Shown in pieces: positions 44,301-52,829 of a stretch of DNA of 64,000 bases. The stretch is taken from NCBI GenBank assembly GCA_040769385.1, contig JAXGLD010000004.1:318855-382854 (forward strand), written 5' to 3'. This stretch comes from PHAA01 sp022706565 (GTDB lineage: Bacteria; Bacillota; Syntrophomonadia; Syntrophomonadales; Syntrophomonadaceae). The translations under genes were made by a program, and so were the position numbers. The notes under the pieces are model-generated. The model saw only the letters and a list, made by a program, of their open reading frames with translations. It was not told the origin of the DNA and searched no databases. The stretch's first letter is position 1; each line of letters opens with the position of its first letter.

Positions 44301-47285
44301 GGTGAGAAATTCCTCCACCTTTTCCCAATAACCCAATTCACTGACACCACCCTTGGATTTGATTTCATCGACCAACACTTCTATATTGATTCCAAGAGAT
44401 TCTTGCCTCTTTGCTCTTTTCTCATCGATGTCATCTCTTATCTTCTTCAAAGCATCAAACTGTAGGTATTGTCTTTTGGTGTCCAAACTCTCAACAGTCA
44501 GTAGTTCAACGTTGAAATTTGATCGGTCTTCTTCGGACAATACGTGATCGATGGTCGCCTGTTCAAGTATGTTGCGGGTTTCCCGGATATCGTCCCTAAG
44601 CCTTTGTTGCACCTCATATTCTTTAACCCTTAGCTCCTTCTGGCACTGTGTTCTTAACATTTCTTCGGGCATTAGCTTCTGAATTACGTTTTCCGCTGCC
44701 AGAAAATCATATCTGTCCAAATGTTTTAAGAATACTTCCATAGGTTTGCTGTTTTCACACATCAAGTCCGAAAGTGACTGTTCCCATTCAATAGCTTTTG
44801 TGACAAGTGATTTTGTATCGTCCTCTATAGGCGGGTGCGGCAAAATGAGTAAAGGCATCCGCAAAGCATCTTTCCAATCGAGCACATGAAGGTCATTTTC
44901 CATTGAGTGAGGTTTAAGGAAATCAGCAACAAAAATGGACGTCAACCTGAATGCTAGATTCAACATCCAAAACTGAGCATTTTCTATGTGGTTATCATCG
45001 TCGTTTAATAGTTGAAGTTTTCGGCGCGTGTTTTGTTCTAATTGAGGCCAGATCTTCTGTAGGTTGTGGCGTATTTCTTCGACTTGTCGGTCAAACCAAC
45101 TCTCCCCATCAATGCTTGCAATTCCGAATGAAGCAGATTCGATCCAATCATGGAAATATGAACCCAACTCACTGAGATGCCTGGACAACTGTTGCGCCGC
45201 CTTGCCATACATCTCTTCGTCAGTGTCCCTTATCAGTTTGCTGATCTTCCGCCCATCCGATAGGAACTCATCATAGACATTCCTCACTTTATGGATATCT
45301 TTGATTTCATTGTTTTCAATGACTTGGAAAGCATCCTGAAAAGGACTCTGATCAGAATCAATTAGGTTCTTTAAGACTATACTGGCTCGAGGATAACCTC
45401 GCCGGTGGTTCCTAAACCTTTGTTTCCAGTCGCGTATGTTTGCAACCTGCTCTTCAGAACGTTGTTTCCAGCTTTGGGACCAATTCAGGCCTCTTAAAGA
45501 ACGCTGATTCATTGCGGTCCCATATGACGAACTCGCTTTCTTTAGAGGCATAAAGAATTGTAGCCAAAGATCGTCCTGGCTCTTGATATGTTTGATCGCG
45601 TCATCCAACCAGGTTAAGGCGCTTGTTTCTGGTGCATAAAATACAGGTCTGAGCGATATGGCTCCCATAAGGTAGGCAGTAATATTTTCGGATTCACCCA
45701 GGAGTGATGCCAAAATTTTTACCGGCTCAGGGTATTGCTCACATAAACCAAATAAAATATCTTTTTCCTCAATATCTGTCCATTCCGAACTCTGCGCAAG
45801 CAACGCTGCCAGGAATACCCACGACAGAATTCTCTTTCCGTTTGTTTCTTGAGTTGCATTTTCTACTTCTCGGCATAACCAATACGGAGTAGATAAATCG
45901 CCTTCCAATACTCCCTGACTGATTAGACTGGTGTATGAGCAACTTGTCTCATAAATGGGTTCAACAACCTGGGCGCGTTCAGTTGTTTTATCTATAATCA
46001 TCTCCACCGGAGGACTGCTGAATGTATCAGAACCTGTACTGATTTCGGGCATTTCGCTTATGGTGCCATTATCCTTGTCTTCTTTTAAAAAGTTATCATT
46101 AAAATCATTTAAGAATGCATCCTCAGATTCTTCCTGGCAAATTACTGTAGTATCCCTCAACGGTTCCGCAGTTACGTTGTCTACTTCAGTTTTCCCCAAC
46201 TGACTTTGGATACCTGCATTCTCGTCATATTCGGATGTTAATGGTTCCGGGGTGGCCCTTTCGATGTCTTCTTTTCCCATTTCGGGACCAAAACCCATAC
46301 CACCTTGATCAGTTTCTGAAGTGTCAGGTACCTCTCGGACAGACTCCGGTGATTCATCAAGGTGAACTGTATCTTCTTTCACACTCTCGGTGGTGGCTTG
46401 TGTGTAGTCAGCTAGACTACCTATTAGCCGGGTTATTTCCTGGCGTATACTGTTACGATCCTGATTAGCTTTATCTTCCTCCTCCGCACTAACATGTTTC
46501 CGAGAACGTATCTCTTCATACTTCTCGCAATTAATAATGATGGTATGCAAAGACTCCGTAATCTGCTCCATAAGTTTTTCATCTGTCGTCATATAAACCT
46601 GAGCATCAAGAATCAGGTGCGAGTCAAGCTTCAAGTACCTTAAAGTTCCTATCACTTCTTCAGTAAACATATTCAGTATGGTAATCATCTTGGCTTCTGC
46701 CTGTTTTCGTTTCCCAAAATCGTCTTTATGCTGTTCCCATTTAATAGTAAATTCACTTAGAAGTGCATCAATCTCGTCGAAGTCGCCTTGAAATTGCCCT
46801 TCTGCTATCGCTTTGATAATTCTCTTAAAAGTGCCAGGTATATTTACAGCGTTCCTCTTGGGCGAAGGCTCGTTTTCTTGAATACTCGTACGGATCTGCA
46901 TTGGATCTCTGTTATTTGCTAATTCGAACACAATCTTTTGCGTATATTGGTCGTTATTTGTGCATAGATAAAAAAGCATGTTGCGAAAATCTAAATCGAT
47001 TGGTTCTTGTTCAACTCGATTTCTTATTTCGTCGCGAGTATTTCCTTCAAAGTCCCATTGATTATGCTTGAGCTTCTCCTTGAAATATTCTGAGACCATT
47101 AGTCCTCTGGTCTTATTCTTCCACCAACCTATGATGGCTTTCTTCTTTTCCGCTATAGCAGGCTTGGATGGACTGTCAGTCCATTTGAATTTGCTTACTA
47201 AGTCCTTGTAGGACTGATCTATTTCCCTATCGGTCAAAGCGGCTACGTACCATTCAATAAATTGATTAAACGAACGAATTTTCAT
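41388..47285 (-). CDS. giant STAND-like ATPase, 1965 aa
   Basis: The layout runs as follows. An N-terminal helical domain (1-290) is followed by a Ser/Thr/Glu-rich linker (about 295-450), and a long helical region with coiled-coil segments (to ~1080). An alpha/beta domain follows (~1080-1270, with IILFLGRMTSNQRQEW). Then comes a P-loop ATPase with FRGREDMI and Walker A GGRQLGKSAL near 1278. Walker B is LLLLDEADNF near 1368, with the sensor-like VVCGLHSVQRY. The last ~450 residues hold a second helical ATPase-like unit without a P-loop (VTGGWPFLLSEVW). This is the pattern of STAND/NACHT-like switch ATPases that sense and signal. The start is ATG at 47285 after GGGGTGG. It lies 133 bases after the YhaN-like gene. 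Confidence 0.82.
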   Translation of the reverse strand: MKIRSFNQFIEWYVAALTDREIDQSYKDLVSKFKWTDSPSKPAIAEKKKAIIGWWKNKTRGLMVSEYFKEKLKHNQWDFEGNTRDEIRNRVEQEPIDLDFRNMLFYLCTNNDQYTQKIVFELANNRDPMQIRTSIQENEPSPKRNAVNIPGTFKRIIKAIAEGQFQGDFDEIDALLSEFTIKWEQHKDDFGKRKQAEAKMITILNMFTEEVIGTLRYLKLDSHLILDAQVYMTTDEKLMEQITESLHTIIINCEKYEEIRSRKHVSAEEEDKANQDRNSIRQEITRLIGSLADYTQATTESVKEDTVHLDESPESVREVPDTSETDQGGMGFGPEMGKEDIERATPEPLTSEYDENAGIQSQLGKTEVDNVTAEPLRDTTVICQEESEDAFLNDFNDNFLKEDKDNGTISEMPEISTGSDTFSSPPVEMIIDKTTERAQVVEPIYETSCSYTSLISQGVLEGDLSTPYWLCREVENATQETNGKRILSWVFLAALLAQSSEWTDIEEKDILFGLCEQYPEPVKILASLLGESENITAYLMGAISLRPVFYAPETSALTWLDDAIKHIKSQDDLWLQFFMPLKKASSSYGTAMNQRSLRGLNWSQSWKQRSEEQVANIRDWKQRFRNHRRGYPRASIVLKNLIDSDQSPFQDAFQVIENNEIKDIHKVRNVYDEFLSDGRKISKLIRDTDEEMYGKAAQQLSRHLSELGSYFHDWIESASFGIASIDGESWFDRQVEEIRHNLQKIWPQLEQNTRRKLQLLNDDDNHIENAQFWMLNLAFRLTSIFVADFLKPHSMENDLHVLDWKDALRMPLLILPHPPIEDDTKSLVTKAIEWEQSLSDLMCENSKPMEVFLKHLDRYDFLAAENVIQKLMPEEMLRTQCQKELRVKEYEVQQRLRDDIRETRNILEQATIDHVLSEEDRSNFNVELLTVESLDTKRQYLQFDALKKIRDDIDEKRAKRQESLGINIEVLVDEIKSKGGVSELGYWEKVEEFLTKAQEALNNGKLPVADEYLHFAEQIIDTGTVPEIVSSKSDGHYVREFAANFTDIMRLFRDQQKPTEIINDLSRGKSYPGLNMKRVPGARYEEIKEGLMSWLRMKSNASQVHLVKILKYMGFQHPEPELVRSDNKSTHYTVRMSAGSISPLADFGSQRNNQYDVLAVYDRPNEDTIAQLIQEYKLAGRFPIILFLGRMTSNQRQEWSLFCKIQRLTAMMVDELLMYYLATQRESRLPAAVSCGVAWGYAMPYRSFGLIPPEIFRGREDMISELISPQGSCIVYGGRQLGKSALLHTVQRQYHTPDRDFYVIYDDIRNLGDPQGIHQTAEVWSILRERLIGHGVLNKKASDDQAKLVEQVVDAFQMKPQMRILLLLDEADNFLSKDAANNFEVLHGLRRLMDRTDRRFKAVVCGLHSVQRYCSGENHPFAQMMSADPLVVGPLSPKGALSLISEPLTAIGFDMQDSEAYNAMLQILSYTNYHPALIQHFCSELIKLVRKSHEIPPYKISIADVEAVYRKKEVRSFMRERFNWTIDLDPRYTVMVYTMVQEQLYDHDGYRREFTPMDIMKLATQSWPEGFKKLPPEEFKSLLKELMGLGVLVQRDNGNYRLRNGNVVRALGSEQEIADRIEDLASQPPPPRHTDAHNLRLVIGDTVEQRSPLTVKQAGDLTTMQSGVGIVFGSKALGVSGVPATLKYIAGSRPEDSSIVYETIPPEMVTYRQIRDRIDTLLKRRLKRKIILYSQADQLDSRDMPLTDFMFQMSYHLKQQRKRPFSLKWITAFDAKMAYEWFIDEKTGWQQVENQVDAVVTLSRWDEEMIKRFLSDAEIPNTQQIIERIMKVTGGWPFLLSEVWKSIRRNRDTRPDPRTAADQLDQRMEQNHEDILNRFVSATGIYDVPGGHELIQVFNKLDYISWDDLQDAIALQPENFEPGSYSQAEAGARTLNRMGILVDDMKGLIVEPVFLGAVNRIEKLA

Positions 47286-47418
47286 CAAAATCCACCCCAC
47301 TTTATTATTTCTGGTGATTTGCGTAATTTCCGAACAAATAACCTGCTTTGAGATGAAACATACTTCTGTCCCAAGGACGTAAAACTAAGTAATGCCGTGG
47401 AATTGAACTCACTCTGCC

Positions 47419-49836
47419 CTACATCTTAATAATATTGCCTCCCAGCAGGTTGGCTGTTTCTGGGGTGCAAGTGGTGAAAATAACCTGGTGCTTTTCGGCA
47501 AAAGCCTTGATTAAGTCGGAGGCGGTCCGCTTCCGATCTGGGTCGAGATCCACCAGGCAGTCGTCCAAGACTATGAAATGCTGGTCGTCGCCAAATATAT
47601 GCTCCAAAATCGCCAAACGCAAGGCCAAAGCTATCGAGTCATAAGTCCCAGTGGACAGTAAGTCCACTGGGATATCCATTTCTCCACCCTTTTCCAGCCG
47701 AAGCTGAAATTTTTCATCAATGTGGCCCGCGCTGAAATTTCCTTTTGTTAACATCACAGCGTACCTGGAAAACGAATCTGCGACCGGTCGGAAGGAACTG
47801 CTGTCCATTCTAGCCCGGGTGGCTTCGAAAGCGCCTTTTATCTTTAACATAGTCTCCGCTAGTCCTAGCTTATGCCGAAATATCTCTTCCCCCTGACGGT
47901 ATTCCGCCTCGAGTTCTTCATAGGATATTTCAGGCAGGCTATTCTCGGCATCATAATATTCTTCTTTCAGCTTATGTAACGATGTCTGATAATCATCAAG
48001 CGCCCTACGTAACTGGTTAAGATCACTACGGAACTGCTCAGCACTACTATATCCATCCGGTAGGGGTGCTAATGTGGCAAGCTCCTCCATGTCGCTTTTT
48101 ATGGCGGTCTTTATTTCAATAATCTTCTCTAGGAGTCCCTCAGAATTTGTATATTCCTGCCGCCACTGCTTGATGCTCTCTTCTAGAACCATCTTACTTG
48201 CTAATACTTCAATCCTTTTACGCGTCAACTCACTAAAGGCCGCTTCTACTTGTGCCTGACCCCTTATTCCTTCGAGATCTCCGAAACGATTTAGTCTGAT
48301 TAACATATCCTCATAGGTCTCACCCTCAAGCAATTCAACAATTTGCTTATCCAGACTCCTTATTTCAACCGCTATTGCCTCGAGCTTATCCTTATGTAAT
48401 TTGGCTGCCTCAATACTACTCACACCCAATCGCTTTAAGGTGGTCTCCAGTGCAGTCCGGCTTTCGTCATAAGCACTGCGCAGTTGAGCAAAATCTATGT
48501 CGCCACTTTTTATCTCTAGAGATATCGCCTCACTATCAAAGCGGATATAACCATTCGCCTTGAACGAGCCAACTGGTCCCAATATCTTAGGAGGCTCCAG
48601 ATCTGTGGTTATAGTAACTGGGCCCCCGATGTTACAGTGAATTAAGTTCCCAAGCATGACGCCCGACTGCATTTTGGCTTGAGCGGTATGCATTACCTGA
48701 ATGAATCCCTCCAAAGCACTAATGTCCTCTTTGCTGACCAAGGATATGCCTTGACTATCACTTGATAAATCATTCCTCCGCTTGTTAAGATCCTCAAGCC
48801 TGTCCAGACGCTTCTGCAGTGCTTCTTTCTCTGAGAGCCGGGCCACTTTCTCCTTTTCCGCCTCCAATTTTCCGTTCTCTACTTCCAGGTTCGCCAGATC
48901 AAGCTCCAATTGCTCTAGTTTTGCCTCATTCCTTGGCCAATCCTGATTTATTTTCGCAAGTACAACAAGGTCTTTCTCATTCTGTAGCATTCTAGGTTCC
49001 AAAAGTGACCTCTTTATCACATCATCTTCTATCCGCTCCATCTGATTCTTCTGCTGCCGTTTTTCCGCCAATACGCGCTCCATCTCTTCCAACCGACTGT
49101 ATGCATCATCAAATTTTGTTTGCATAATCCGGGCATCTTGGGCATCCCGGTGCAATCGTTCCTTTTCATAATAGGCTTTTAGAACCTCCCCCACACCGCT
49201 AACGTAGGGATTACTGAGCCCCCGGTTTTTCTCAGGACAACTCCTCTCTACATCCCATCGTTTAATTATGTTTTCTATCTCGGCATTCAGCCTGATACCA
49301 AAGGCATCAATGGAGACCCCGTCGAGTTCCATGATCGCTTTTCTCAACAAAGTGCTCACCTCTTGGGTAGCTTCCCGGTTATTGGTCATCCTCTGAAGCG
49401 CCTCTCGAAAATTGGCCTGCCGGGCAAAAAGCATGTTGCTGTACGTCCCTTCACCGAATCTCAAAATACCATGCAAAGCCTTAGCAATCTTGTCTTCACT
49501 GGCTAGTTTCTCGCCCTTGGGTGTGATTAACTGCACAGAGGGCTTGCTTCCCCAGGTCTTAGTGACTGTATATTGACCGTCCTGTCCGACTAGGACCAAC
49601 TGGCCATCAATTATGTCGCCATCCGGTAAAGGCATAAATTTGGCATAGAAATCCCTATCTGCCGCCGATCTCCGATCATATTTTAATGCTTTGAACATGA
49701 CGGCATAGATACCCTCTATCAGGGTGCTCTTACCCGTCTCGTTATCACCTATCAACACGTTTATCCCATCATGGAAATCCAATGACCGATCCCTTATTCC
49801 CGCAAACCTCTGGCAACTATATCTTTTGATAATCAT
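47419..49836 (-). CDS. YhaN/Rad50-like SMC-type ATPase
   Basis: The 805-aa protein has an ATPase head with Walker A GDNETGKST (residues ~30-38) and a long central coiled coil (residues ~210-680). The C-terminal half-head has LLSTGTYDSIALALRLA in place of the SGGQ signature and IVLDDCLVDLD as Walker B. The signature and the LDD form match YhaN-type proteins rather than true SbcC. With the phosphoesterase it should form an Mre11/Rad50-type complex that grips and cuts DNA ends. The ATG at 49836 overlaps the phosphoesterase stop (ATGA) and follows GGAGGTGAGAGC. No zinc-hook CxxC is obvious. Confidence 0.88.
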   Translation of the reverse strand: MIIKRYSCQRFAGIRDRSLDFHDGINVLIGDNETGKSTLIEGIYAVMFKALKYDRRSAADRDFYAKFMPLPDGDIIDGQLVLVGQDGQYTVTKTWGSKPSVQLITPKGEKLASEDKIAKALHGILRFGEGTYSNMLFARQANFREALQRMTNNREATQEVSTLLRKAIMELDGVSIDAFGIRLNAEIENIIKRWDVERSCPEKNRGLSNPYVSGVGEVLKAYYEKERLHRDAQDARIMQTKFDDAYSRLEEMERVLAEKRQQKNQMERIEDDVIKRSLLEPRMLQNEKDLVVLAKINQDWPRNEAKLEQLELDLANLEVENGKLEAEKEKVARLSEKEALQKRLDRLEDLNKRRNDLSSDSQGISLVSKEDISALEGFIQVMHTAQAKMQSGVMLGNLIHCNIGGPVTITTDLEPPKILGPVGSFKANGYIRFDSEAISLEIKSGDIDFAQLRSAYDESRTALETTLKRLGVSSIEAAKLHKDKLEAIAVEIRSLDKQIVELLEGETYEDMLIRLNRFGDLEGIRGQAQVEAAFSELTRKRIEVLASKMVLEESIKQWRQEYTNSEGLLEKIIEIKTAIKSDMEELATLAPLPDGYSSAEQFRSDLNQLRRALDDYQTSLHKLKEEYYDAENSLPEISYEELEAEYRQGEEIFRHKLGLAETMLKIKGAFEATRARMDSSSFRPVADSFSRYAVMLTKGNFSAGHIDEKFQLRLEKGGEMDIPVDLLSTGTYDSIALALRLAILEHIFGDDQHFIVLDDCLVDLDPDRKRTASDLIKAFAEKHQVIFTTCTPETANLLGGNIIKM

Positions 49837-50945
49837 GCTCTCACCTCCATCATCAATTCGTAAGCCATCTGCAGAGCATCCTCATCATCAGCGAGAGCAT
49901 GCAAAAGCTGTTGAGGAAAAGAACCATCAGTAAATTCCCGAGCTATCTTATCCGAACTTATTTTTATTCCGAGCTCGAAGTCGTCTAAGAATAAGCATGC
50001 TAATTTTTGTTCCAAAGCCTTCGCCACTATCCGTAAATACTCATAGGTTTCCTCAGGTACCCGGCCGGTTAAATGGATTCGAGCAACCAATGTCTCTGGA
50101 TTCTCAGACAATAGGGCTCCCTGTAAACGCTCAAGATCGTCTGAGCAAGTGATGGAATGATGCTCATCAATGAAACGGAATGTACCGGTTTGGACCAATT
50201 CGGCGGTAACCACATGCTTATCATCCACTTCAATGAGCCATGCGTGTCCCTGGTGGCGGCAATCCAATCCGTCAGGTTCCGGGGTGCCGGGATTGAACAT
50301 CCTCCAATCCCTGACTGATCGCCCTACGGGCCAAGCTACATGGGTATGCCCTAGTAGCCAGACATCCATTGGCAGTCTCTCTAAATCCTTAGCTGTCATA
50401 TAATAGTATCGTGTGTCGAGGTCAGGAGATAAACCCTCTAGTGAACCATGTGCAACCCCAATATTGATCTGCCCGGTATCGATCGTCGCCCCACTTATCC
50501 ACCCAAGGTTGTGGGTATCGCTATGTTTGGAGTGGCATGGTGCCGGATAAATCGTCACGTCCAACCCGTAATTTGATAAGGACACTGGTTCCTCACGCCC
50601 AAGGAAGATGAGTTTGTCATCAGCATCCTTCTTAAATACTTGCCAAAAGCCTATAATCTCTTGATAATAATCATGGTTACCAGGAAGGAGAAGTACGCAT
50701 TCCCCCTGGAACAAGTTCAGTTCGTGGGCACACTGGGCGATTGTCTTTTTGTCAATCCCTTTTATGTTGTGGAACAGATCGCCGGAAATCACGAATAGGT
50801 TGCAATTGCTCTCGTTGGCTAGCGAGACCATCCTCCCCAGCACCTTCGATCGGGCCTGCTGCAACATGCCGCGGACCGGTTCGGGATAAGCATTAAACTT
50901 CATTCCGATATGTAAGTCAGCAGTATGAAATATCTTTATCGACAC
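49833..50945 (-). CDS. YhaO/Mre11-like metallophosphoesterase
   Basis: The 370-aa protein carries all motifs of the SbcD/Mre11/YhaO nuclease: HTADLHIG, SGDLFHN, LPGNHDYY, VAHGSLEG and LLGHTHVA, which bind two metal ions. A C-terminal ~120-residue domain follows. Such enzymes are exo/endonucleases at DNA ends, regulated by a Rad50/YhaN partner. The start is GTG at 50945 after GGAGG. The frame is open to 51002, but that part overlaps a repeat. It is the first gene of the four-gene operon down to 40109. Confidence 0.92.
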   Translation of the reverse strand: MSIKIFHTADLHIGMKFNAYPEPVRGMLQQARSKVLGRMVSLANESNCNLFVISGDLFHNIKGIDKKTIAQCAHELNLFQGECVLLLPGNHDYYQEIIGFWQVFKKDADDKLIFLGREEPVSLSNYGLDVTIYPAPCHSKHSDTHNLGWISGATIDTGQINIGVAHGSLEGLSPDLDTRYYYMTAKDLERLPMDVWLLGHTHVAWPVGRSVRDWRMFNPGTPEPDGLDCRHQGHAWLIEVDDKHVVTAELVQTGTFRFIDEHHSITCSDDLERLQGALLSENPETLVARIHLTGRVPEETYEYLRIVAKALEQKLACLFLDDFELGIKISSDKIAREFTDGSFPQQLLHALADDEDALQMAYELMMEVRA

Positions 50946-50975
50946 TTCCCATCCCCCTCCCCTTGAAGAGATATA

Positions 50976-51012
50976 GCCAGATATTCTACAAATTGTGAGC
51001 ATTTACCTTTTT
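50976..51012. repeat. 37-base direct repeat, copy 1
   Basis: It matches 55604-55640 at 36 of 37 positions in the same orientation. The two copies flank the block with the GGCT, HTH, GIY-YIG and DUF4230 genes. Read on the minus strand it starts AAAAAGGTAAATGCTCACA, which would be a ribosome binding site plus start codon. Confidence 0.85.
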
Positions 51013-51162
51013 GATCTATTTATTTATACGGTCCTGCTGCGTGGAATTGAAATGTTAATTGCTAAAATGAATGTCTTAGGTCTGAAACGGGGGGCTTGTT
51101 AAAACTGAATGAATGTTAGGCCATGGATCAGTTATGCTTCTCGTCCCTATTGTTACACCAAT

Positions 51163-51178
51163 AATAACGCACGTTATT
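51163..51178. promoter_or_regulatory. palindrome, possible operator
   Basis: AATAACGCACGTTATT is a perfect inverted repeat of seven bases around CA. It lies in the gap upstream of the YhaO-like gene and downstream of the GGCT gene. It is 218 bases from the YhaO start, rather far for an operator. No regulator is known. Confidence 0.3.
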
Positions 51179-51311
51179 GGTAGCGGTCAATAGGATGGCT
51201 TGAATTGCTTGTGCAGAAGCACTATGTAGCGTAAGATTGTCCAGGCTAAAACCACGATACCAGCAACCAGAATGTTGGTATCGCAACCTGCTCAACCTAG
51301 AGCCTGATTCG

Positions 51312-51794
51312 TTACCCTACCTGCTTCTCTCTTGCCAGGCTCTCCAATGTAGTAAACGAGGCCAGGCGTTCCACATATTCAGGCGTGAGGTACCCCTCGC
51401 CCGCCAGTAGATGGCCAAGGTATTCCTCAGTGGGATACAAGCCGTCCCGCTGCTGCTTGGGATTTGCTATGTAAACCAACGCTTTATGAATAGCGCCATC
51501 GGGCTCGGTCACCACATCCAGCATCACCTTCAGATAGTGGTTAGGATACGCTTCGTATCCATCCAGGGACTTAATGCCGGCTTCATCCGTCTGGTACAGG
51601 ATGCCTTCGACGGTGCCATTGGGAGTGGGGATGATGTTGGCGTATCCCTTCCCCTCGACCCGACCCGACGCCTTCTTGTCGAAACACAATTCCCATCCGC
51701 TTAACACTGCACTGCATGCGCCGTAGATGGGTGCCCGGGCGGACATCCTCTGCTTGTCCATGTTTGATCCATAAGCAAAATAAGAAACTATCAT
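51312..51794 (-). CDS. gamma-glutamylcyclotransferase-like protein 1
   Basis: The 160-aa protein has the GGCT fold: YFAYGSNM at the start (the substrate-binding loop) and, near residue 80, SLDGYEAYPNHY with the catalytic Glu. Family members cyclise gamma-glutamyl amines or remove gamma-glutamyl or aminoacyl groups from small molecules. It starts at ATG 51794 with GGGGAGG upstream and overlaps the previous gene by one base. Two GGCT-fold genes in tandem suggest a two-step or paired removal of a gamma-glutamyl tag. The C-terminus is basic. Confidence 0.9.
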   Translation of the reverse strand: MIVSYFAYGSNMDKQRMSARAPIYGACSAVLSGWELCFDKKASGRVEGKGYANIIPTPNGTVEGILYQTDEAGIKSLDGYEAYPNHYLKVMLDVVTEPDGAIHKALVYIANPKQQRDGLYPTEEYLGHLLAGEGYLTPEYVERLASFTTLESLAREKQVG

Positions 51795-52177
51795 TATATA
51801 TACCTCCCCATCATCTTTTCATCGTTCCATGGCTGCGAATCAAGTCCGATCTTATTCCCGGGATTCACTTCCCCGTTCCAGATATAGACCTGCACGCTAA
51901 TGTCTTTCTCTCCTACCCTGGCCCCTACCACTTGGCGGGTGTAAAGCCAACCATTGCCCTCCAGTCTATCCAGTCTGGCGAGGATCTGATCATCCACCTG
52001 GTAAACCTCACCCATCACCCTCTCACCACTTGCGGGGATGATTCCCGGGTAGCTCCCCAAGTTGTAGAGTGCATACCCCTGTAGAGTGGCCTCTCCCATG
52101 AATTCCACGCCCTTTAAGAAATAATCGTGGTTGTAACGACCGCTCAACAATGTGCCATAGACAAATACCGGCGTCAT
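51794..52177 (-). CDS. gamma-glutamylcyclotransferase-like protein 2 (YtfP type)
   Basis: The 127-aa protein begins TPVFVYGTLLSG, the YtfP/GGACT variant of the GGCT fold, and has the catalytic Glu in LDRLEGNGWLY. The start is ATG at 52177 behind GGGGGG, rather than the in-frame codon at 52192. It overlaps the gene before (52174-52731) by four bases and ends on the next start, so three genes are translationally coupled. The substrate is unknown. Confidence 0.9.
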   Translation of the reverse strand: MTPVFVYGTLLSGRYNHDYFLKGVEFMGEATLQGYALYNLGSYPGIIPASGERVMGEVYQVDDQILARLDRLEGNGWLYTRQVVGARVGEKDISVQVYIWNGEVNPGNKIGLDSQPWNDEKMMGRYI

Positions 52178-52731
52178 ATCAGTTCCCCCCACACACCTTC
52201 ACTATCCGACCGTGGTGAATATTCTCTCTGGTAAACGGATCTGCAGACCTCAAGATCGATGTCATACTCAAGGAATTTCTGCAGCGAATGTTGAATGCTG
52301 CTGTTAGTGAACAAACAAGCGGTCACCTTCCATCGATCAGAACTTATGCTGTGCTTGGTTTTGTATACCTCAAGTTTGAACGCATGCCGGGATGCAGCAT
52401 AAAGCCGTTCCATCAGTTCATTGCTTACACGACTGAGATCAATCATCTCGTTTTTCTTGAACTCTGCCAGCGTTTCATCGATCAACGAGATGACTTCAGG
52501 ATTCTCTACCCCATACCCCGCCATCATCAACATGGCATCCTCGACCATCGCATCGACGTGCGGTACCCACCGGTCGATCAGTTGGCCGCCATTCGACAGA
52601 GAAGGTTTTCTTTCGAAAACCAACATCGTTCTTAATCCCTCATATAACATGAGCCGGTGGTTGAATTGAATCCCGCTGCTGTTCTGGTCCGCCTTGCCAA
52701 AAATCAGTTCGCTGGTACATGTTGTTGCCAT
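52174..52731 (-). CDS. unknown 185-aa protein coupled to the GGCT genes
   Basis: I recognise no family. It starts MATTCTSELIFGKAD, has a helical middle (MVEDAMLMMAGYGVENPE) and an alpha/beta end (WKVTACLFTNSSIQHSLQ). The ATG at 52731 is nine bases after AAAGGGG; a longer frame starts with TTG. It is coupled to the YtfP-like gene. It has no signal peptide or membrane segment. It could supply the substrate or partner of the GGCT pair. Confidence 0.65.
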   Translation of the reverse strand: MATTCTSELIFGKADQNSSGIQFNHRLMLYEGLRTMLVFERKPSLSNGGQLIDRWVPHVDAMVEDAMLMMAGYGVENPEVISLIDETLAEFKKNEMIDLSRVSNELMERLYAASRHAFKLEVYKTKHSISSDRWKVTACLFTNSSIQHSLQKFLEYDIDLEVCRSVYQREYSPRSDSEGVWGELI

Positions 52732-52829
52732 AAACAAAAACCCCTTTCATCAATTTTATATCCTTATGATAGTCCCATCGATGATAGGGGTATATGAAGC
52801 TGAGCTTCTGTTTTTGTGGAAGGCGCGAA

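Larger units (their letters stand above)
50946..51311. other. intergenic region, palindrome and repeat
   Basis: There is no coding region in 366 bases. It contains a 37-base repeat (50976-51012) and a perfect palindrome, AATAACGCACGTTATT, at 51163-51178 flanked by CC/GG (possible operator). A hairpin GATACCA/TGGTATC at 51258-51286, downstream of the GGCT gene stop on the minus strand, could be its terminator. The promoter of the YhaO operon should lie in the first part. Confidence 0.45.

Noticed and set aside
47419..50945. Housekeeping SbcCD
   Set aside because: The signature (STGTYD) and LDD Walker B fit the YhaN type, and the pair is coupled to a giant ATPase gene.
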